This document shows positions 1-14,776 of a stretch of 64,000 nt of DNA, piece by piece (positions within the stretch are counted from its first letter, which is position 1; each line of letters begins with the position of its first letter). The position numbers and the translations under genes were made by a program. The notes below the pieces were generated by a model. The model was not told where the DNA came from and did no database searches. It was given only the letters and a program-made list of their open reading frames with translations. The stretch is taken from positions 9,284,610-9,348,609 of the forward strand of contig CM067095.1 of assembly GCA_034008185.1 (NCBI GenBank), given 5' to 3'. The DNA comes from Gorsachius magnificus. Taxonomy: Eukaryota; Chordata; Aves; Pelecaniformes; Ardeidae.

Positions 1-671
1 TTGAATCCTCTCTGTGATTAGAAAAAGCGAAGAGAAAGCTGCCTCCGTCTCAAGCCAACACCTAGGAAATACAGGAAAATTCAGGCACACTCCTCACCAG
101 AGGCTGGCAAAGGCAAGACCATCCTGCCCGCTGCTCCAAGGTGCTCCAGCTCCACCTTGGAGTAAGGCAACGTAGACTAGCCCAACATGCTTGGTGTTCA
201 GCACATGGATGATGCAAAATACTTCAGAGGAACCTGCAGGGACTCCCCTCAATTTGCTCCCTCTGAGAAGTTTGCCTTTTTTGTTTTCATCTCCCTCCTT
301 AGCAGGGACTGCAGCCTGCTGGAAAGCCCCATCCCCAGCGGGCAGCCCCCAGCGATGGGGCCGTTTGAAGCCACAGGGGTCCCTTTGTGGCTCAGAGACC
401 GCCTGGGCTCAGGGGGAGACAACCGGGCTGTCCACATTAACTAACCCCACGTCAGGTCTTCTCCAAGGGTTTGGTGAACCTACCCATGCACCCAATGACC
501 AAAGTCCCAGTGTCGGGTGCAGGAGAGGAGTGCTATGGCCCTTGAATTGATCACAGCAGACTGGGGCTGTGAGCCCATCAGCGGGCCCTGTGGCAGATTT
601 GATCTTCCATCACCTACAGAGACTCAGTTTTTGTTAAAGAGATGAGAAAGACCTGTTTTGTCAGAGAGAGA

Positions 672-755
672 ATTTATATACACATACATACACACACACG
701 TGTTATTTCTCTATGGTGCGTATGTGTATATATAGAATACACATACACATGCACG
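672..755. repeat. Degenerate (CA)n/(TG)n microsatellite
   Basis: ATACACATACATACACACAC on one side and GTATGTGTATATATAG then ACACATACACATGCACG on the other, interrupted by unique sequence, so the two halves could pair as a loose hairpin. Confidence 0.75.
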
Positions 756-1430
756 CCCTTCCCAGCTTCCAAAGCAGAGGATGACAGCATGTTTTCACAT
801 AGTACATCTGAAGAAAAGATCTTGTATCAGTGCTACAGCAAAGAAAATTTCATCTTGCAACTAAAGAAAGATGGGGGAAAAAAGACAAAGAGAGAGTGAG
901 CGAGCGTGCTTTGCTCCTTATAATGTCTGAGGAACTTAACTATAGTGATGAGCAAGATATAAAAACCTCAGACAGGAAAGCAATGTTCTGGAGACCACAA
1001 TATGCATAAAAACTCCTGCACACCCTTGTTAAATGTTTCTACCCTCCTACCCTGCAGCCTATACCTCCAGGGTGCAATTTTCAGGAGACAGAAAGATTTA
1101 ATGCCGCCTTGGTTAAAATAACCCCCTGGATTCTTGCTGCAGAGACTGTCATGACAGCGTGTTCCTCTGGTTTATTATATTAATAAGCAGAGTCATTCAG
1201 CACTCAATATGATGTGGCTATTTGACTTGCTCATGGCTGTGTCCCCAAGCTGCGGCAATATAGAGGCCTCCCCCCACCCCTCCTTGCAAAAAACACTTTA
1301 TTTTGAGGCAAAACACCCACAATCATTTACAAACATGGACACACACAGAGCAGGTTGCCACGAGCATGCAGAGGCTGAATTCACCCCCAGCTGCCCCCAC
1401 TTTCCCCCGCTCGCTGCCAGGCTCCTTGGG

Positions 1431-1467
1431 ATGCCAGGGATGCCCCGGGGATGCCAGGGATGCCCCC
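1431..1467. repeat. 20-bp direct tandem duplication
   Basis: ATGCCAGGGATGCCCCGGGG is followed directly by a second, nearly full copy. Confidence 0.85.
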
Positions 1468-4400
1468 CAGCCCCGAGCCCTCCATTCCACTCCTACTTAC
1501 ATCTCATCCCCGTGCACCCAAAGAGCTTCTCAGACCTCTTGTCCACTGGTCAAAGCCAAACAAGAGTAGAAAACAAAAGGCTATTAAAATAGTAAAAAAA
1601 ATGCCTAGCTCATGAACAAAGCTCTCCTTCCTTTCCCTGGCTTGAAAAACAGCACTCTCCCCCTTGTCCTTGCCTGAAATCGCACGAACCTCCCGTTACC
1701 TCTAATTACGGCTCCCTGCCTTGATTTCCCCAGCTGGGAAAGGCCCATTATGTTTACACACACCGGGCAGCACCACTCACACAGCTTTCTGAAGATGCCC
1801 CATGCGCAGCACTGTTATTAATCACCTTTTTCTGGGGCGTTTGGTTCAAGCACAAGCAGAAAAGAAACGGCATTGCTGCTGCAAACACTGATGCCATTAT
1901 CCACATGTACTAAATGCAGAAGGAGAACCCCAGCTGATTTTCTGCTCCCCTTCCCATAAAGGCTTTTTTTTTTTCTTTCCTTAAGATGCAGCCTCAGTAA
2001 TATGTTGTGTTGCAGAGGTTTTATACCATGTAAATGATGGATATTGTTTACATACTGATTATGTGAAACCCAGATGTTTACCTTTGCTAGGACTGCAATT
2101 ATTTTAATAGTAATTGTAAAAATAAATTGGGGAGAAAAATAACAGGAACTTTCCAGTTTGGTTTTCAAAACTAGAGCACTGCCAAGCATGATTTGACCTA
2201 AGACAAGTCACGAGTAACCACTTATTTTAAAAACCAACCAAGCTTGTCCATGCATGGAAAACAGACCGCACTGTAGAGTTCTGGGCAGAAATGGGTCCCA
2301 AAAGATTCAGAATTCAGCCCAGCAACATCTTCCTCATTTACCACCACCTGCTTAAGCTACTGCAGCACCCAGATCTTCTCAGCAGCCAGCCAACCACGTA
2401 ATGCTGACACCACGCTAGGCTCAAACAGCCCAGGAGACCGGTGCATTGCCCGTCACCTCTCCTCTTCCCAGCAGGTTCACTCTCTTACATACAAAAATAC
2501 TAGTATGCACCAAGTATTTTTGAACGTACCCATTTCACAGCTGGAGCAACCATTCCCCAACCCTCCACACAGTTCCCTGCTCCTCCTCCTCCCCCTGGAT
2601 CGCAGGCAGATGCCAAACCATGGAAGTTATTCTTTCATTTACAGCATCTGGTTCCTTGGCAGACTCCTCGGGCAATTATGTTCATAGCTTTAAAGCTGTC
2701 TCTAGCTCTGCTTCATGGGTTTGCTGCTTTTGGCTTGTAGCAGTCTCTTCTCATCTTCCCTGTCCATCATTTTGGCTGAATGTTGCTCTTAAAATATGGG
2801 AATTAGACCACTCGCATCTCCCTCTAATTAAGAGCGAAAATAAACAATACCCCATGTTGTTCTTTAAACACAAGCACTTGTTTTACTTTGACAGCCATAT
2901 TCAGGAGGCCCCAAGCACTCTCTTGGTCTCGGAGCACCATGTACTTGGAGCCATTTGCAACCACTGAGACAGCCTGGACAATTATACCTCCATACAAACA
3001 CAACCATTTTTTTAATTATTTTCTTTTTTGGGGGGGGAGGGGGAGGTTGCATTTCTGCTGGATCCCTTTCTTTGCCTGCAGACAAAAAGGCAGAGAAATA
3101 TCCACCCAGCACCTTGGAAATCCCTACCTGAAAGGCTTCTGAGTGAACGGGCTTTCTCACAAAGAAGGATATAGCCCTGCCTTAAAACAAGCCGGGGGGC
3201 AGAAACCCATGAGCCCCAAAGGTCCCCCCAACACCATGGGAAGTATTTCATGTTTCTTGCCAGCAAAAGGCTGTAGCTAAAAGGTGAGAGACAACACAGG
3301 TCCTGTCCCTCATTGTCAGCCTGAAGCGACCACCTCCTGGGATAAGAGGATAAACCGATGCTCGATCCAGTTTTTCCGATTAAAGCTGCCAACAGCTAAC
3401 AGAGATCCACACGCCTGCTTGAGGACCTGCAGCTCATTTTAGATGAGCCAAGGCAAGGCCACCATGGGGTGACGACCTCTGGACACCACTGGCTGACACA
3501 GGGTTCCCATCAGTGACCCCTGAGCAAGTGCTAGATGAGGTTTTAAAAATAAAAAAAAATCCCAAACCACACCATCCCAAGGGCATGGAGTCTCCACCCT
3601 AGGGTCTCACAACTTAGTAACAGCAGAATAAACTTGGTGGAGAGCCAGCTTTTAAAGAGGCATTTAAAACCAACTAGCTTCACGCGTTATCATCAGGGGA
3701 TGCTTCATGGAAGCAGCACCTTTGCGAGCTCTGTGTCTCACCAACAGAAAAGAGCTGCAAACAGTTCCGGAAACACACCCACCGTGGCGGCTCTGACCTC
3801 CCAAAGTGCTCTCTCGGGGGAGGGAGCGACAGCCTGGCTATTCATCATTGCTTCCTACCATCGCTGGCTCAACGCCTGGAGCAGAATTAATTGGCCTGGC
3901 TTGCAAGAGCATACGTCCAACTGGATGGTGCTTCTCCGTCTTGGGATAAACCATGAGCCCTCGTCCAATCCCCTCAGGGCCACTAGGAATGGCCCACGCA
4001 TCTCCAAACCTGGGGAACATATGGCTACAGCCAATAGCCATGAAGGGAAAACCCATCAAGTGATCCTTTTGCTTTGCTTTTAACAGCTTAAAGCTTCTCC
4101 GCCCCTATGTAAACACAGAGTCCCCACCACAAAGAACAAAGGGACATGCACTGACCGACAGACAGACCAACACGAGAGGTTCAGCCACGGCATTAGCAAG
4201 GGCCATAGCAGGCGCACTGCATTAGCATCCAATTGGCAGCCCTGTTGATTTAACGGGACCATTGGCTTGAGTAAGTGATGCATGTGATGGGCAGGTCAGG
4301 GGAGGAGGGATGCTCTCCTCCCCTGGCTGGGAGGGAAGCTGAACGCTCTGTCAGTCCCCATTCCCGGCACCCAAAGGCCCCATCTGGAGCATCAAGCAAA

Positions 4401-4716
4401 CAGACTGAAAACAGTGCTTCCTCAGCACAACAGGCGCAGCAGGGCCGGGCTCCCTCCTGGCATGAGCACTAAGCCCAGTCTGCCCTCCCTGCTGCAGCGG
4501 TGCCCGCAGCCGTGCTGCAAGGTCCATGGAAAGCATTCGTCCTGGGCGGGTGGGGACTCGGGGCACATTTATCCTTTCTGAAGGAACAAGCCCATAAAGA
4601 GAAAAGTACAACAGATCTCTGAGCGTTTAAACACATTTCCATAACTGTTTGCAATGATTCCCAGCCAGCAGCTTTCATTAAGCTGGAGCTGAGGCTGAGA
4701 GCACCAATTAGCAGCA

Positions 4717-4744
4717 TAAAAAAAATAAAATAAAATAAAAAAAG
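4717..4744. repeat. (TAAAA)n simple repeat
   Basis: A-run followed by three or more TAAAA units. Confidence 0.85.
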
Positions 4745-5925
4745 GAATTAAACCACTGCAGTTATCCCCAAACAAGAAGTACAGGCCCAGCCTAATCCTT
4801 TGTGCCTGACTTTGCTGGAAACAACGGCAGGTTAATGCTCCAGGAAGGTGGAGTACACGGTGTTTGGGATGGGCAGCCAGCTCGGTCCCCCCCATTGCAC
4901 AGCACTGCTTGGCTGCCAGGGGAGGAGAGATGTAAAATACAGCAGTTCATCCGTACATCCACTGCCATAAAAGTGAGGAAAGAAAAGAAAGAGATAAATC
5001 CTGGCACAGTACCAGTGGACACCTCCCTCTGTTCATCAACCCCCAGGGGCAGCTGGAAGAGGAACACGCAACCGTGAACTCCTGCCCAGCAGGTCTCAGC
5101 AGCAGCTCACGCTCATTTTAGAAAATGCTTGAACTATTTTAATCACATGGCAAATGAAAATTACTCTTTTTTTTCCATTCATTCTGTATTTTGGCAAATT
5201 CTTTAGCTTTACGCTGTGCAAAACAGTTCTACTGGTGGACCATGGCAGCACGGCCCTGCCACTTTCCCGCTGCTCAGCTCCGCCACGGGATCTGCTTTCT
5301 AAAGCAGTAAAATTATTTATCCAGTTTCCCTTCCCACAGACTCAACCTGCTCAGCCTCCATGTAAACTTTGTCAAGTTTAGCCTCAGTCTGGCAGCAAAG
5401 ACACTCGCCAGTGCAAAACACAAACCAACAAAAAAGATCAGATTGTCTATCTAAAGGGTGTTACGGATTTTTATTTTTTTTTGTAAGGGCCATGAGCAAT
5501 TATTTTTGAGCACAGAGATCTTAACCATTCATTTATCCTGAGAATAAAGTGGGAGAAGGGGAAACGATTGCTTTTTCATTATTTGTCACACTGCCAGTAC
5601 TGAAACGAAGTCAGAGGACTGCCAGAAGATCTCCTTTGATCCTAATAAGCAACATTCTCATAAACATTTCAAATCTACAGGGAGAAAACCCAAAATCCCA
5701 GTCAAATCTTTCCACCATGATTCTAAAGATAAATATATAAACAACAAAAGAAATCCTCTTCCTCTACATATAAGACTCTGCCATTCAAGCTATGCACAAA
5801 AGCTTTTTAAAAAAGATGCTGTCGGGGAGGGATCCAGAACCGGACCAGAAAATGCCAAGCTTGAAGATTCAAATCATCAGCTCAACATCATCACTCACAG
5901 TGAGTTGGAAACATTAAAAAAAACC

Positions 5926-5947
5926 ATATATATATATATATATATAT
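5926..5947. repeat. (AT)11 microsatellite
   Basis: Twenty-two bases of perfect AT alternation followed by a T-run. Confidence 0.95.
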
Positions 5948-8900
5948 TTTAAAAAATAGATTCTACATCAGGAACCAATTTACTTTGGCTGCTCCACAGA
6001 GCAATCATGCCCCGGGACCTGCAGCTAAATGGCTGGAGCTCACGTAACTAGAACAGCAAAGAAAGCAGCAGAGAACTTTAATGGCTTATGAAATCCAGTT
6101 GAAACTGATGGTCGGAAAAGTGAAACATTTAACACCCTACCAATTTAACGTCGACGCACGCACGTGTATGCACAGGCACGTACATGGACTAAAAAGGTGG
6201 GAGCTCATTTTCCACTCACTTATGTGTCCACGACCCCCACAGCGCTCTAGGGAAGGAGACGGCACCCTCATACAGTAACTTAAACAATGCATAAATATTT
6301 TAACACCTCCAGACCTTTTTCCACTGGAACCTTTAATATAAAATCCATCTTTTGTGAAAATGGCAATACATTATTACGACCTGCCCCGTCCACTTCTCTG
6401 AAAGATTAGAAGCCACGTTCTGCATTTCGTCTTCAGCTGGAGCAGGAAATCATAAACCGTCCCTGCTATTTGAGAAGACTTTGAATAAACTGTTCGCAGC
6501 TGATGTACTTTTCCAACACGGATCTCTTTTGTTATGAAGCCTGTCTCCGATGAACAATAGAAAAATATTGTTGACAGGGGTGTACTTTTCCATCAACTCA
6601 AAAATATCATTTTGCAGAGTATTTTCACAGCTCAGCAGAAGGTGAAAAGAAATACAATATTATGACTACATAAGAAAGAAAAAAAAATAGTTCATTATAA
6701 TTAGTTTATAGTAGTTTTCTTGTTGGTTTTGGCTGGCTTAAGCCAAAGGCTTGTTTAAAGCCTTGTTTAAACTGACTTAGAAAGCCTTCTGGCAAAACTC
6801 ATGTTAATCAAAGATGAACCTGGGTAAAACATTCAGAATTTGGCCAAGACACTTTAAAACAATGCTTATATTCACAAGGCATCAACCAGAACCACAGGTA
6901 ACCTTAATATTATTCCCAGGTGGACAGCCAGTCAGGTGCTTTGGGATGCATCACCCCAACTCAGACACAAGGAAGGAATTGTCAGGTCCTGGCAAGCATC
7001 AGCCCTATCGTTTATCAAGCGACTCGAGGCACATGGACACTGCTGACTCCCAGAAGGACCAAGACACTGGTAACCACCACACCGGAGCACCCATTGTGCA
7101 GCAACTGTCGTGCCCCGGGAGCAGGCGGGGTACAGTGTTCGTGCGGGCACTTCACACATCCACAGCGTAATTGAGCTCGCTCCGGGTGTGCTGTACCAGT
7201 TGATTCATGGGGAGGCTTTGATGTGCAAATTAATCATTATAACTTTTAATTGAGCTAATGTAAGCATCATATGTTGCTAATTACACAATGCAGGGGGGGG
7301 AAATATTGCAAATGAATTTAACTGCTTAATATAATCAGGATGGCAAGTTGTGTTTTAATTACAAATTGTTGCGTAGCAGCAAAGCATCTGCTGCAATTCA
7401 GTGACTCTGGTCCCAAAGCAAAGCCCCGCTGCATCTCACTCCTGTGCTCAGCGTCCAGCTCCACACACCACAGCCCCAGCCCGCCCCAAACGCCAGGCCA
7501 ATCCCATGGCACGGACCCAGGTGGCCATGGCCTTGGCTGGGGACAGCGGGTACATCCCTTCAAGGGCAGTGGGAACGCGCCCCTGGCTTGCAGAAGTGCC
7601 TACCCTGAACAGCAATCCCCGGCAACTTTTTGCAATGAGGGTTCCTTCAGGACACCTTCGAGCTTGCCATGTTCAAACCCCACCGTTGGTAACCCCTCTT
7701 TTAATCTGAATGACTGTTTCAAGACGGCGGAGGCAGAAATCTTTATGATATTCCTCCAATTCTATGTCTGCCAATTCACATAAGCAAGAATCAAGCAGCA
7801 CCTTTGGCCCCTGTTTCCTCTATGTTCTTACAGTTAAGGGGAAAGGAAAAATAGGAAATGCATGAAAAAATAAAATGAGATTACAAAAAAACCCTCCACT
7901 CCCAGACTTTGTCATCTGAGGTAGTGCCTGGAGCAAGATTTTTGCAACCAAATTAAAATCCCTGATTATTATGGGCTTTAACGGAGACACTGATACAGCC
8001 AAGCAGCTCTAGCATGGCAATGCACCTGCATAATGCATCACCTTGAGAACGTATTACCCCGAGATACATGATGACGATGAGGTTCACTGTCCAACTGTAC
8101 CTGTGGCAAAGAAAAACATCCATTTGCTGATAGCTCTACTGGTAATTAAACAGAGTTTCAGGGAGGAAAGAATGCCTCCGAAATGTTACAGCAGATACAT
8201 GGGATCTAAAAAGCAAAGGCAATCTATTTTTTCTTTTATTATTTTTTAATTTGATACAGCTTCTATTTGTCAAAAGGAGAAAAAACAATCCCCACACACT
8301 CTGAGCACATTAATGTCCTTTAGGTTTTGCCACTTATCCACATTAAAGCAAAAACCTGCAGTATTTTTGGGGTTTTTTAAACACCAGGGGGCTGATTACT
8401 GTGAAGTGATCTTAGGCTTCTCCCACTAAGTGGACAGATGGATTGCTACTTTTGCAACTTCTTTTTTGCAGCGTTGAATTCAGCTGCTGGCAGGAGTCTC
8501 CGTTCCAGTGTTCCCCAGCATCGTTTCTCTCCTTCCACTCACCATCTCACTCCCCAGCCTGAGGCTGGGAAGAGGCTCTCTGCACGGCGCAGGGGCGCGC
8601 ACGCACCCAACGAGCCCAAGGATGCACCCAACCACATCAGCACCACATCAGCCCCACGCATCTCTCGTGCCTATGCTGGGGGAGAGGGAACAGCACGGGC
8701 ACACCAGAGCCCCACGCCTGGATTTTTGTGCCAAGGGAGATGGTGGCGATGCTATGGAGAGAAACGCCAGACTAAAAATGAGCTCTCTCCAGCATCCCAG
8801 TAAATGAGCTGGAATTTAAAGACAAGAAACAAAAAGCATTGTTGGACAAAACCCCTCTCCCTAACTATTTTTTAAAAGAGAAATTTTATAAAGTGAAAAC

Positions 8901-11900
8901 TAAAACACTTGCCGCCGACCTTCATCCCTGCTACCCTGACGAACTCTGAGAACCCAGTCACAGTGGTAAGTGACTCACGAACAGTCGTGAACACTTTGCA
9001 GCCATTGCATTCACAACCCATCATTCTCACAGGCAAAACACAGCTGGTCGGGAGAAGAACTTGGAAGAAACTCCTTGGCATGCAGGGAAGGGAACTGCTC
9101 TTTCAGAAGGTGCTTTTTAGGAACGGGTCTCCTCCGAGCGGACACTGCCCGCTGTTGGGCGCTGTCCCACCGCAGCCCAAGGACTGCAGCCCCTTTAAGA
9201 CGAGGATGAGAGGCAGAAGGAGGAAACACTCACTTTGATCTTAGGAAGTAAAAAAAACCCATGAAAAGCAAACTCCCAGCCCCAGGAATGACTAAGCACA
9301 GAGCCAGGCAAGGCAGCGGCATGGCACACGTCCCCAGATCCACGCTGGCTCTGAAGGAATGCCATACAGAAAAGCCATTTCTGAGGAAAAAAAAAAACAA
9401 ACCACAAACACAAGCCTAAAAATAAGGACCCAATTCTTTAGCAAGCCACACAAACTGCTTGTGAGTGCTGTTTATAAGCATCCCCATCCGTCTGCATCTC
9501 CAGCTGATGCACAGATAGCAATATATGGGTCAATAATCGTTTATCTACAGATACATGTCAACCCCTCTCTCCTTGGCTCTCAGACAAACCTTTCACAATA
9601 GCCACTTACTTTAACCCTGAATTATCTGCCTCTGCTCATCTTCAGGGAGAAGCAGCACAGCAGAGAAAGAAGCAGGCAATTCCCTGTGATCTGAAAGCTC
9701 ACTTTCTAAATCAAATCAATTTTTCTAACGTAATTTGCCTAATCTAAATCACTGACCCATGCATTTTCTCACAATCCTTTGACAAGAGCTGCACCAATTG
9801 AAGCAAAGCTAAAACACTTCAACCAGACCAATTCATAGAAGTCTTTAGAGGAATTCTTTAATCGCTGTAATTAATTCTTTAAGTACCACAGTGGGATGCT
9901 CTGAATTCAAACCCAGTCCAAGGAGTAATGATTATACTAATGGGAGAAGCTGTGCAGTAAATAAATGCAAGTGCCCTGCTGAAAGAGATCATTTTCAATA
10001 GGAGACTGCCATTCAGGGAGATAACTGTGTTCTGGAGATAATAACTCAGATGATGAAGTCCCACAGACTGGAGCCTGATATGGCAATTCCCAGACCCCGC
10101 ACACCTAACCAGGCCGAGCATTTTGACGGATACCCATCGGAGCTGGGGCTGCTCCTGCCCTCAGCCCTTTGCTCACGATGGCCACAGTCCCACCGTGATC
10201 ACTGCCTCCGACACGGATCCACGTGGCCAGCCGAATTGGTGGTGACATGGAGTCAATTCAGCCCAGCCGGCTGCAGACCCCCTCCCCACCTGACCTTCAG
10301 CCAGAGCTGAGCATCAGCCACCCATTGGGAGCAGCTGGGAGAGCTGCAATTTATCATCAGCTTTTTAAGCGCATCAGGCCACAGGCACGCGAAGAGGGCT
10401 GAGGGCTTTTCAGCCATGACTGAAGTAAACTGCTCGTGTCAGACGGGGCTCGCTGCTGGGGCGTGCAGAGCCTTGTGGGGACTCTGCACCTCATAGGCAA
10501 GGGCCTCACGTGGGACATTCAGCCAGGGGACACGGGGAGCCTGGCTGCCGATACACACTTGGATTTGGCCATGAAGGGCACCGCTGGCCATGGAATGGCT
10601 AGCGGGGACTGCCTTGCAGCAAGCAAGAAGGCACAGGGACAGAGACCCTAGGGGATTTGGGGAAACCACCTAAAAGTTTGCTGGTTGGTGCAAGAACCAA
10701 AGCAATTGCTTCTCTTTGACTTTCCCTTTTTGTTAATTTGCTAAATGTAATAAAGCCTTCTAATGCATTTAATGTGTTGGGCTGCAATATGCTCAGAGAG
10801 AGGGAGGAAGATATTTTAACTCTGGATGAGCAGGATGCTTTGATAAGAAATAGCTGAAGCTGCACCCAGGAGCTGATGCTCATCAAAGCCTCACATCCCC
10901 TGGGGCTTACAGCAGACATCAATAATCTCATTATGACCCTAATGGTGTTGCAAATATGGAAAGCTTTGTGGTGAAATAAGGTGCGTGACATGGACATTTG
11001 GGTTTTAAAAGGGCACATCTGAAGAACAACTCCTCAGTGCAGTCCCTGAAACAATATCCCCAGTCCCCATGGGCTGCTCAGCTCCATCACACCAGGGAGG
11101 CGATGGGTGGGCACCACGGGCTGGGCTCTGCTCTGCAGGACAGTCTTTCATTTAGCAATAAAGAACATTAACTCCATCTCTTCGTTTCTGCTTAAAACTT
11201 CCCATAACAGTTCTAACGAAGCTGGAGCAAATCAAACTTGGCAAAAGAAACAAGTATTAATTCAGCCTTGTCCTTCCCCCCAGAATTGACGGCGCTCAGC
11301 CCTGCAATGCCAATGCTGGGGCAGCCTGAGAGAGCCCCAATGCTCATCCACATGCCCCAGCAGCATCCAGGATGGGTGCTGGAGATGCCAAGCAGCTTGG
11401 CCACCAGAACAAGCCAGGGCTGAGAAGTGGAGGAGGAGATGGTGCCCAAGTGGTGCTTAGTGCACCGTGGCCAAGGGACTGGCCACGGCAGCTCAGCAGC
11501 CTCCCACCCAAGGGGAGCCTCACTCCTCAAAGAGCAGCAGAAAAAACAAAATAAAAAAAAAAAAAACAAAAAAACAGCTGTCTTCAAAAAATAACTTAAA
11601 AAACCAGCTTCACCCTACACCTCTGCTCTCCCTGCCAGCAGGGCTGTAGGCATGGGACTGCTGCCCTGGGGGCCCTCTTGGGGACGATGGGAGAGCATGG
11701 ACCACATCTTCGATGGTGCCTGCTCTCTTCTCTAAAGCTTTTTGAGATCTACAGATGGAAGAATGATGAATGATTAAGATTTAAAAGAAAAAAAAGCCTC
11801 ATCCGCAATAAAATTCATGCTATCTTGTTTTTCTCTTACTTGTTTCTCCTTTATAATGGAGTTGAGCCTTTTTTGCACCAATACTCATGTGCTAATAACT

Positions 11901-13874
11901 TTCAGTGGGCTACTCCTAAGCAAAAGACAGGAAATGAGTAACGGAGCTGCATTTAAAAAAAAAAAAAAGAGGAGGAAACCTTTGTATATTAATTCTCGTA
12001 GCTGTCAGAGATGAGGATTTAATAATGTTATAATAAGCTACTTTTTTAAAAGTGGGAGATGAATTAGATAGTGTGACTGTAACTGCCTCCTGAGTATCTT
12101 CAGAGCATAATCTATGGCTCATCACCACACGCATTTCAAGTCCTTGCCCTTTATTCTCCAAATAACCTCCAACTGTAAACGTATTTACATGCCAGGCTCA
12201 GCTCCTTCTTTCAGAGCATTTCCCACTCGCTGTTTAACCATTTGTCCCTGTTTCGCAGATTTGCCTGGGTTTGGTTTTGGATGGGTGATAAGGATGGGAA
12301 GTTGTGGATTCAGGTCATCCAATAGATGATGGAACGAAGCAGAGAAGAAGAGACGTAGGCGGAATACGGTAGAGGTCTAATAGGCTGCGAAACGCTCTGC
12401 CAAAGGAAGCAGCAGAAGTCCTGCTGCCTGCATCGCTGAAAACCAGCCACGCTCAGGAACAGACTGTACCGAACAACCGTCAGAGACGGGGAAGGCGGCG
12501 TATTCGCCAACTTTTCCAGCTCTAATTCCCGTGATTTGGGGATGGCTGAGGCACGCTGGCCTTCAGACTCGCCCTGACAGAGTTCCACTGCTTCCAGAGA
12601 GCTTTTCCCATCCTCTCCAGATGCCTCTCCTGCAACATTTAAAAACCCCGTTCTCATTGTGTGGGTCTGCCTTGTGTCCTTCTTGCACTTGGTGAAAGAC
12701 AATCAGACCTTCTGTGTTCATCGGGCCTCTGCCCCCGGCTCTCCAAGTGCCTTTCAAAACCACCAGTGACATCTCAGGCTGCCATAGCCCTGCAGAGTCA
12801 GGGATGGAGGCACCGAGGGCTGATGGCTGTTGTCTTCTACCACACCGGGCGCTCACACCGGCCAGGGACTTGCCCCACACACACATCCAGACCAGCTCCT
12901 TCCAGAACTCATCACGCACTTGCTCCTTTTTCAACCAAAAATCTGGGTACCAAAGACAGTCACCAGCTACCGACTATTTGCTGAGTTTCTAATTACTTCT
13001 CGTTGCATAGAAACCTGCTCCATCTGCTCAAGGGTTCCCTTTTAGGGTGCACAGACTCGGTCTTTTTTTGATGCAAGTTTCATCTTTTTTTTTTTGAGCT
13101 GCAGCACAAACGTTTGTTTCAAGAGCCACAGCATCCATTAAGCAGCCCTCCTTCCCTGCTGTGGCAAAGGTCTTGCTGCTAAGCAAAAGCTGTGGCTAAT
13201 TGACAACAACTCCTAAACTGGGATATAAAATAGTTGTGTCTGTCACTCATGCAAACAGCTGGCTTTGGCAGCCCAACTGCTAAATAATGTAAAATGGTTC
13301 ATTTTTCTGACTCGGGGAAGATCTTTATGAAAGGAATGAAAGTCTCCAGTGCTACAGAGCCATGCCCTGATCATTCCTGCATCTTAAAAATCTAACATTG
13401 CTCATAAAATTCGTAAGTAACATAAACCCTGCTCTTTCCACTACTCTCCCCATCAGAAAAACTGGATTTAAATCACCTGCTGACAGGTTTATTACAGGGC
13501 CCACAAGCAGATAAGGTCCTGTGCACCAGCCCTCTGCACTTAACGGAAAATAAATCTCTGCTTTGCCATCTGTTTTTTAGATGTTCCCATACAAGCAAAA
13601 CAAAACAACAAAAAAAAAAAACCAAAAGATATCTGCACCTCTAATTTAATCTTCTGAAGGATTTATTGGGCAATGAGGATGACATTTCCCCCCTCTCTAG
13701 CACAAATGCTGTTCCTCCCCAGGCTGATTCCCCCTGGAGCTCCCTCAGCCAAACATGACCAAACTCTCCCAACATTGTGTATTCAGGGTACGCGTTACCC
13801 CTCCGCACATCATAGAATCACAGAATCGCAAGGGTTGGAAGGGACCTCGAGAGATCACCCAGTCCAACCCCCTG

Positions 13875-14684
13875 CTAAAGCAGGGTCACCCAGAGCATGT
13901 TACACGGGACATCATCCAGGTGGGCTCTGAATATCTCCAGAGAAGGAAACTCCACAACCCCCCTGGGCAGCCTGTTCCAGTGCTTTGTCACCCTGAGAGT
14001 AAAGTAGTTTTTCCTCATGTTCAACTGAAACCTCTTATGTTTCAGTTTGTACCCACTGCCCCTTGTCCTGTCGCTGGACACCACTGCAAAGAGACTGGTT
14101 CCATCCTCGTGACTTCCACCCTTAAGATATTTGTATGTGTTGATGAGGTCCCCTCTCAGTCTTCTCTTCTTCAGGCTAAACAAGCCCAACTCTCTCAGCC
14201 TTTCCTCGTAGGGGAGATGCTCCAGTCCCTTTATCATCCTAGTTGCTCTCCTCTGGACTCTTTCTAGGAGTTCCTCATCTTTCTTGAACTGGGGAGCCCA
14301 GAACTGGACACAGTACTCCAGGTGGGGTCTCACCAGGGCAGAGTAGAGGGGGAGGAGAACCTCCCCCGACCTGCTGGCCACACTCCTCTTAATGCACCCC
14401 AGGATACCATTGGCCTTCTTGGCAACAAGGGCACACTGCTGGCTCATGGTCAGCTTGTCGTCCACCAGGACTCCCAGGTCCCTCTCGGCAGAGCTGCTTT
14501 CCAGCAGGTCAGCCCCCAGCCTGTACTGGTGCATGGGGTTCAGCCTCCCCAGGTGCAGCACTTGGCACTTGCCCTTGTTGAATTTCATCATGTTCCTCTC
14601 CGCCCAACTCTCCAGCCTGTCCAGGTCCCGCTGAATGGCAGCGCAGCCTTCCAGCCACTCCTCCCAGTTTTGTGTCATCAGTGA
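13875..14684 (-). pseudogene. CR1 reverse transcriptase, C-terminal region remnant
   Basis: Open for about 270 codons in the CR1 sense, from [18 protein letters not shown] to the stop at 13,875. Recognisable blocks are [48 protein letters not shown] and the terminal [18 protein letters not shown]. That it is still open suggests a moderately young insertion. It lacks a start and the upstream palm, so it encodes no working enzyme. Confidence 0.9.
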
Positions 14685-14776
14685 ACTTGCTGATGGTACA
14701 CTCTGTCCCCTCATCCAGGTCACTGATGAATAAGTTGAACAAGACTGGGCCGAGCACTGAGCCCTGAGGAACTCCA

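Larger units (their letters stand above)
1..13810 (-). other. Non-coding sequence, inferred distal intron 1 of the TMEM132B candidate
   Basis: No exon with matching splice sites, no RNA gene and no repeat family was recognised in this stretch. It has simple repeats (listed separately), alternating GC-moderate and AT-rich blocks, and AT-rich homeodomain-site clusters such as 7,190-7,380. The longest open frames (up to about 150 codons) look like chance. Its intronic status depends on the exon 1 call at 21,471. Confidence 0.6.
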
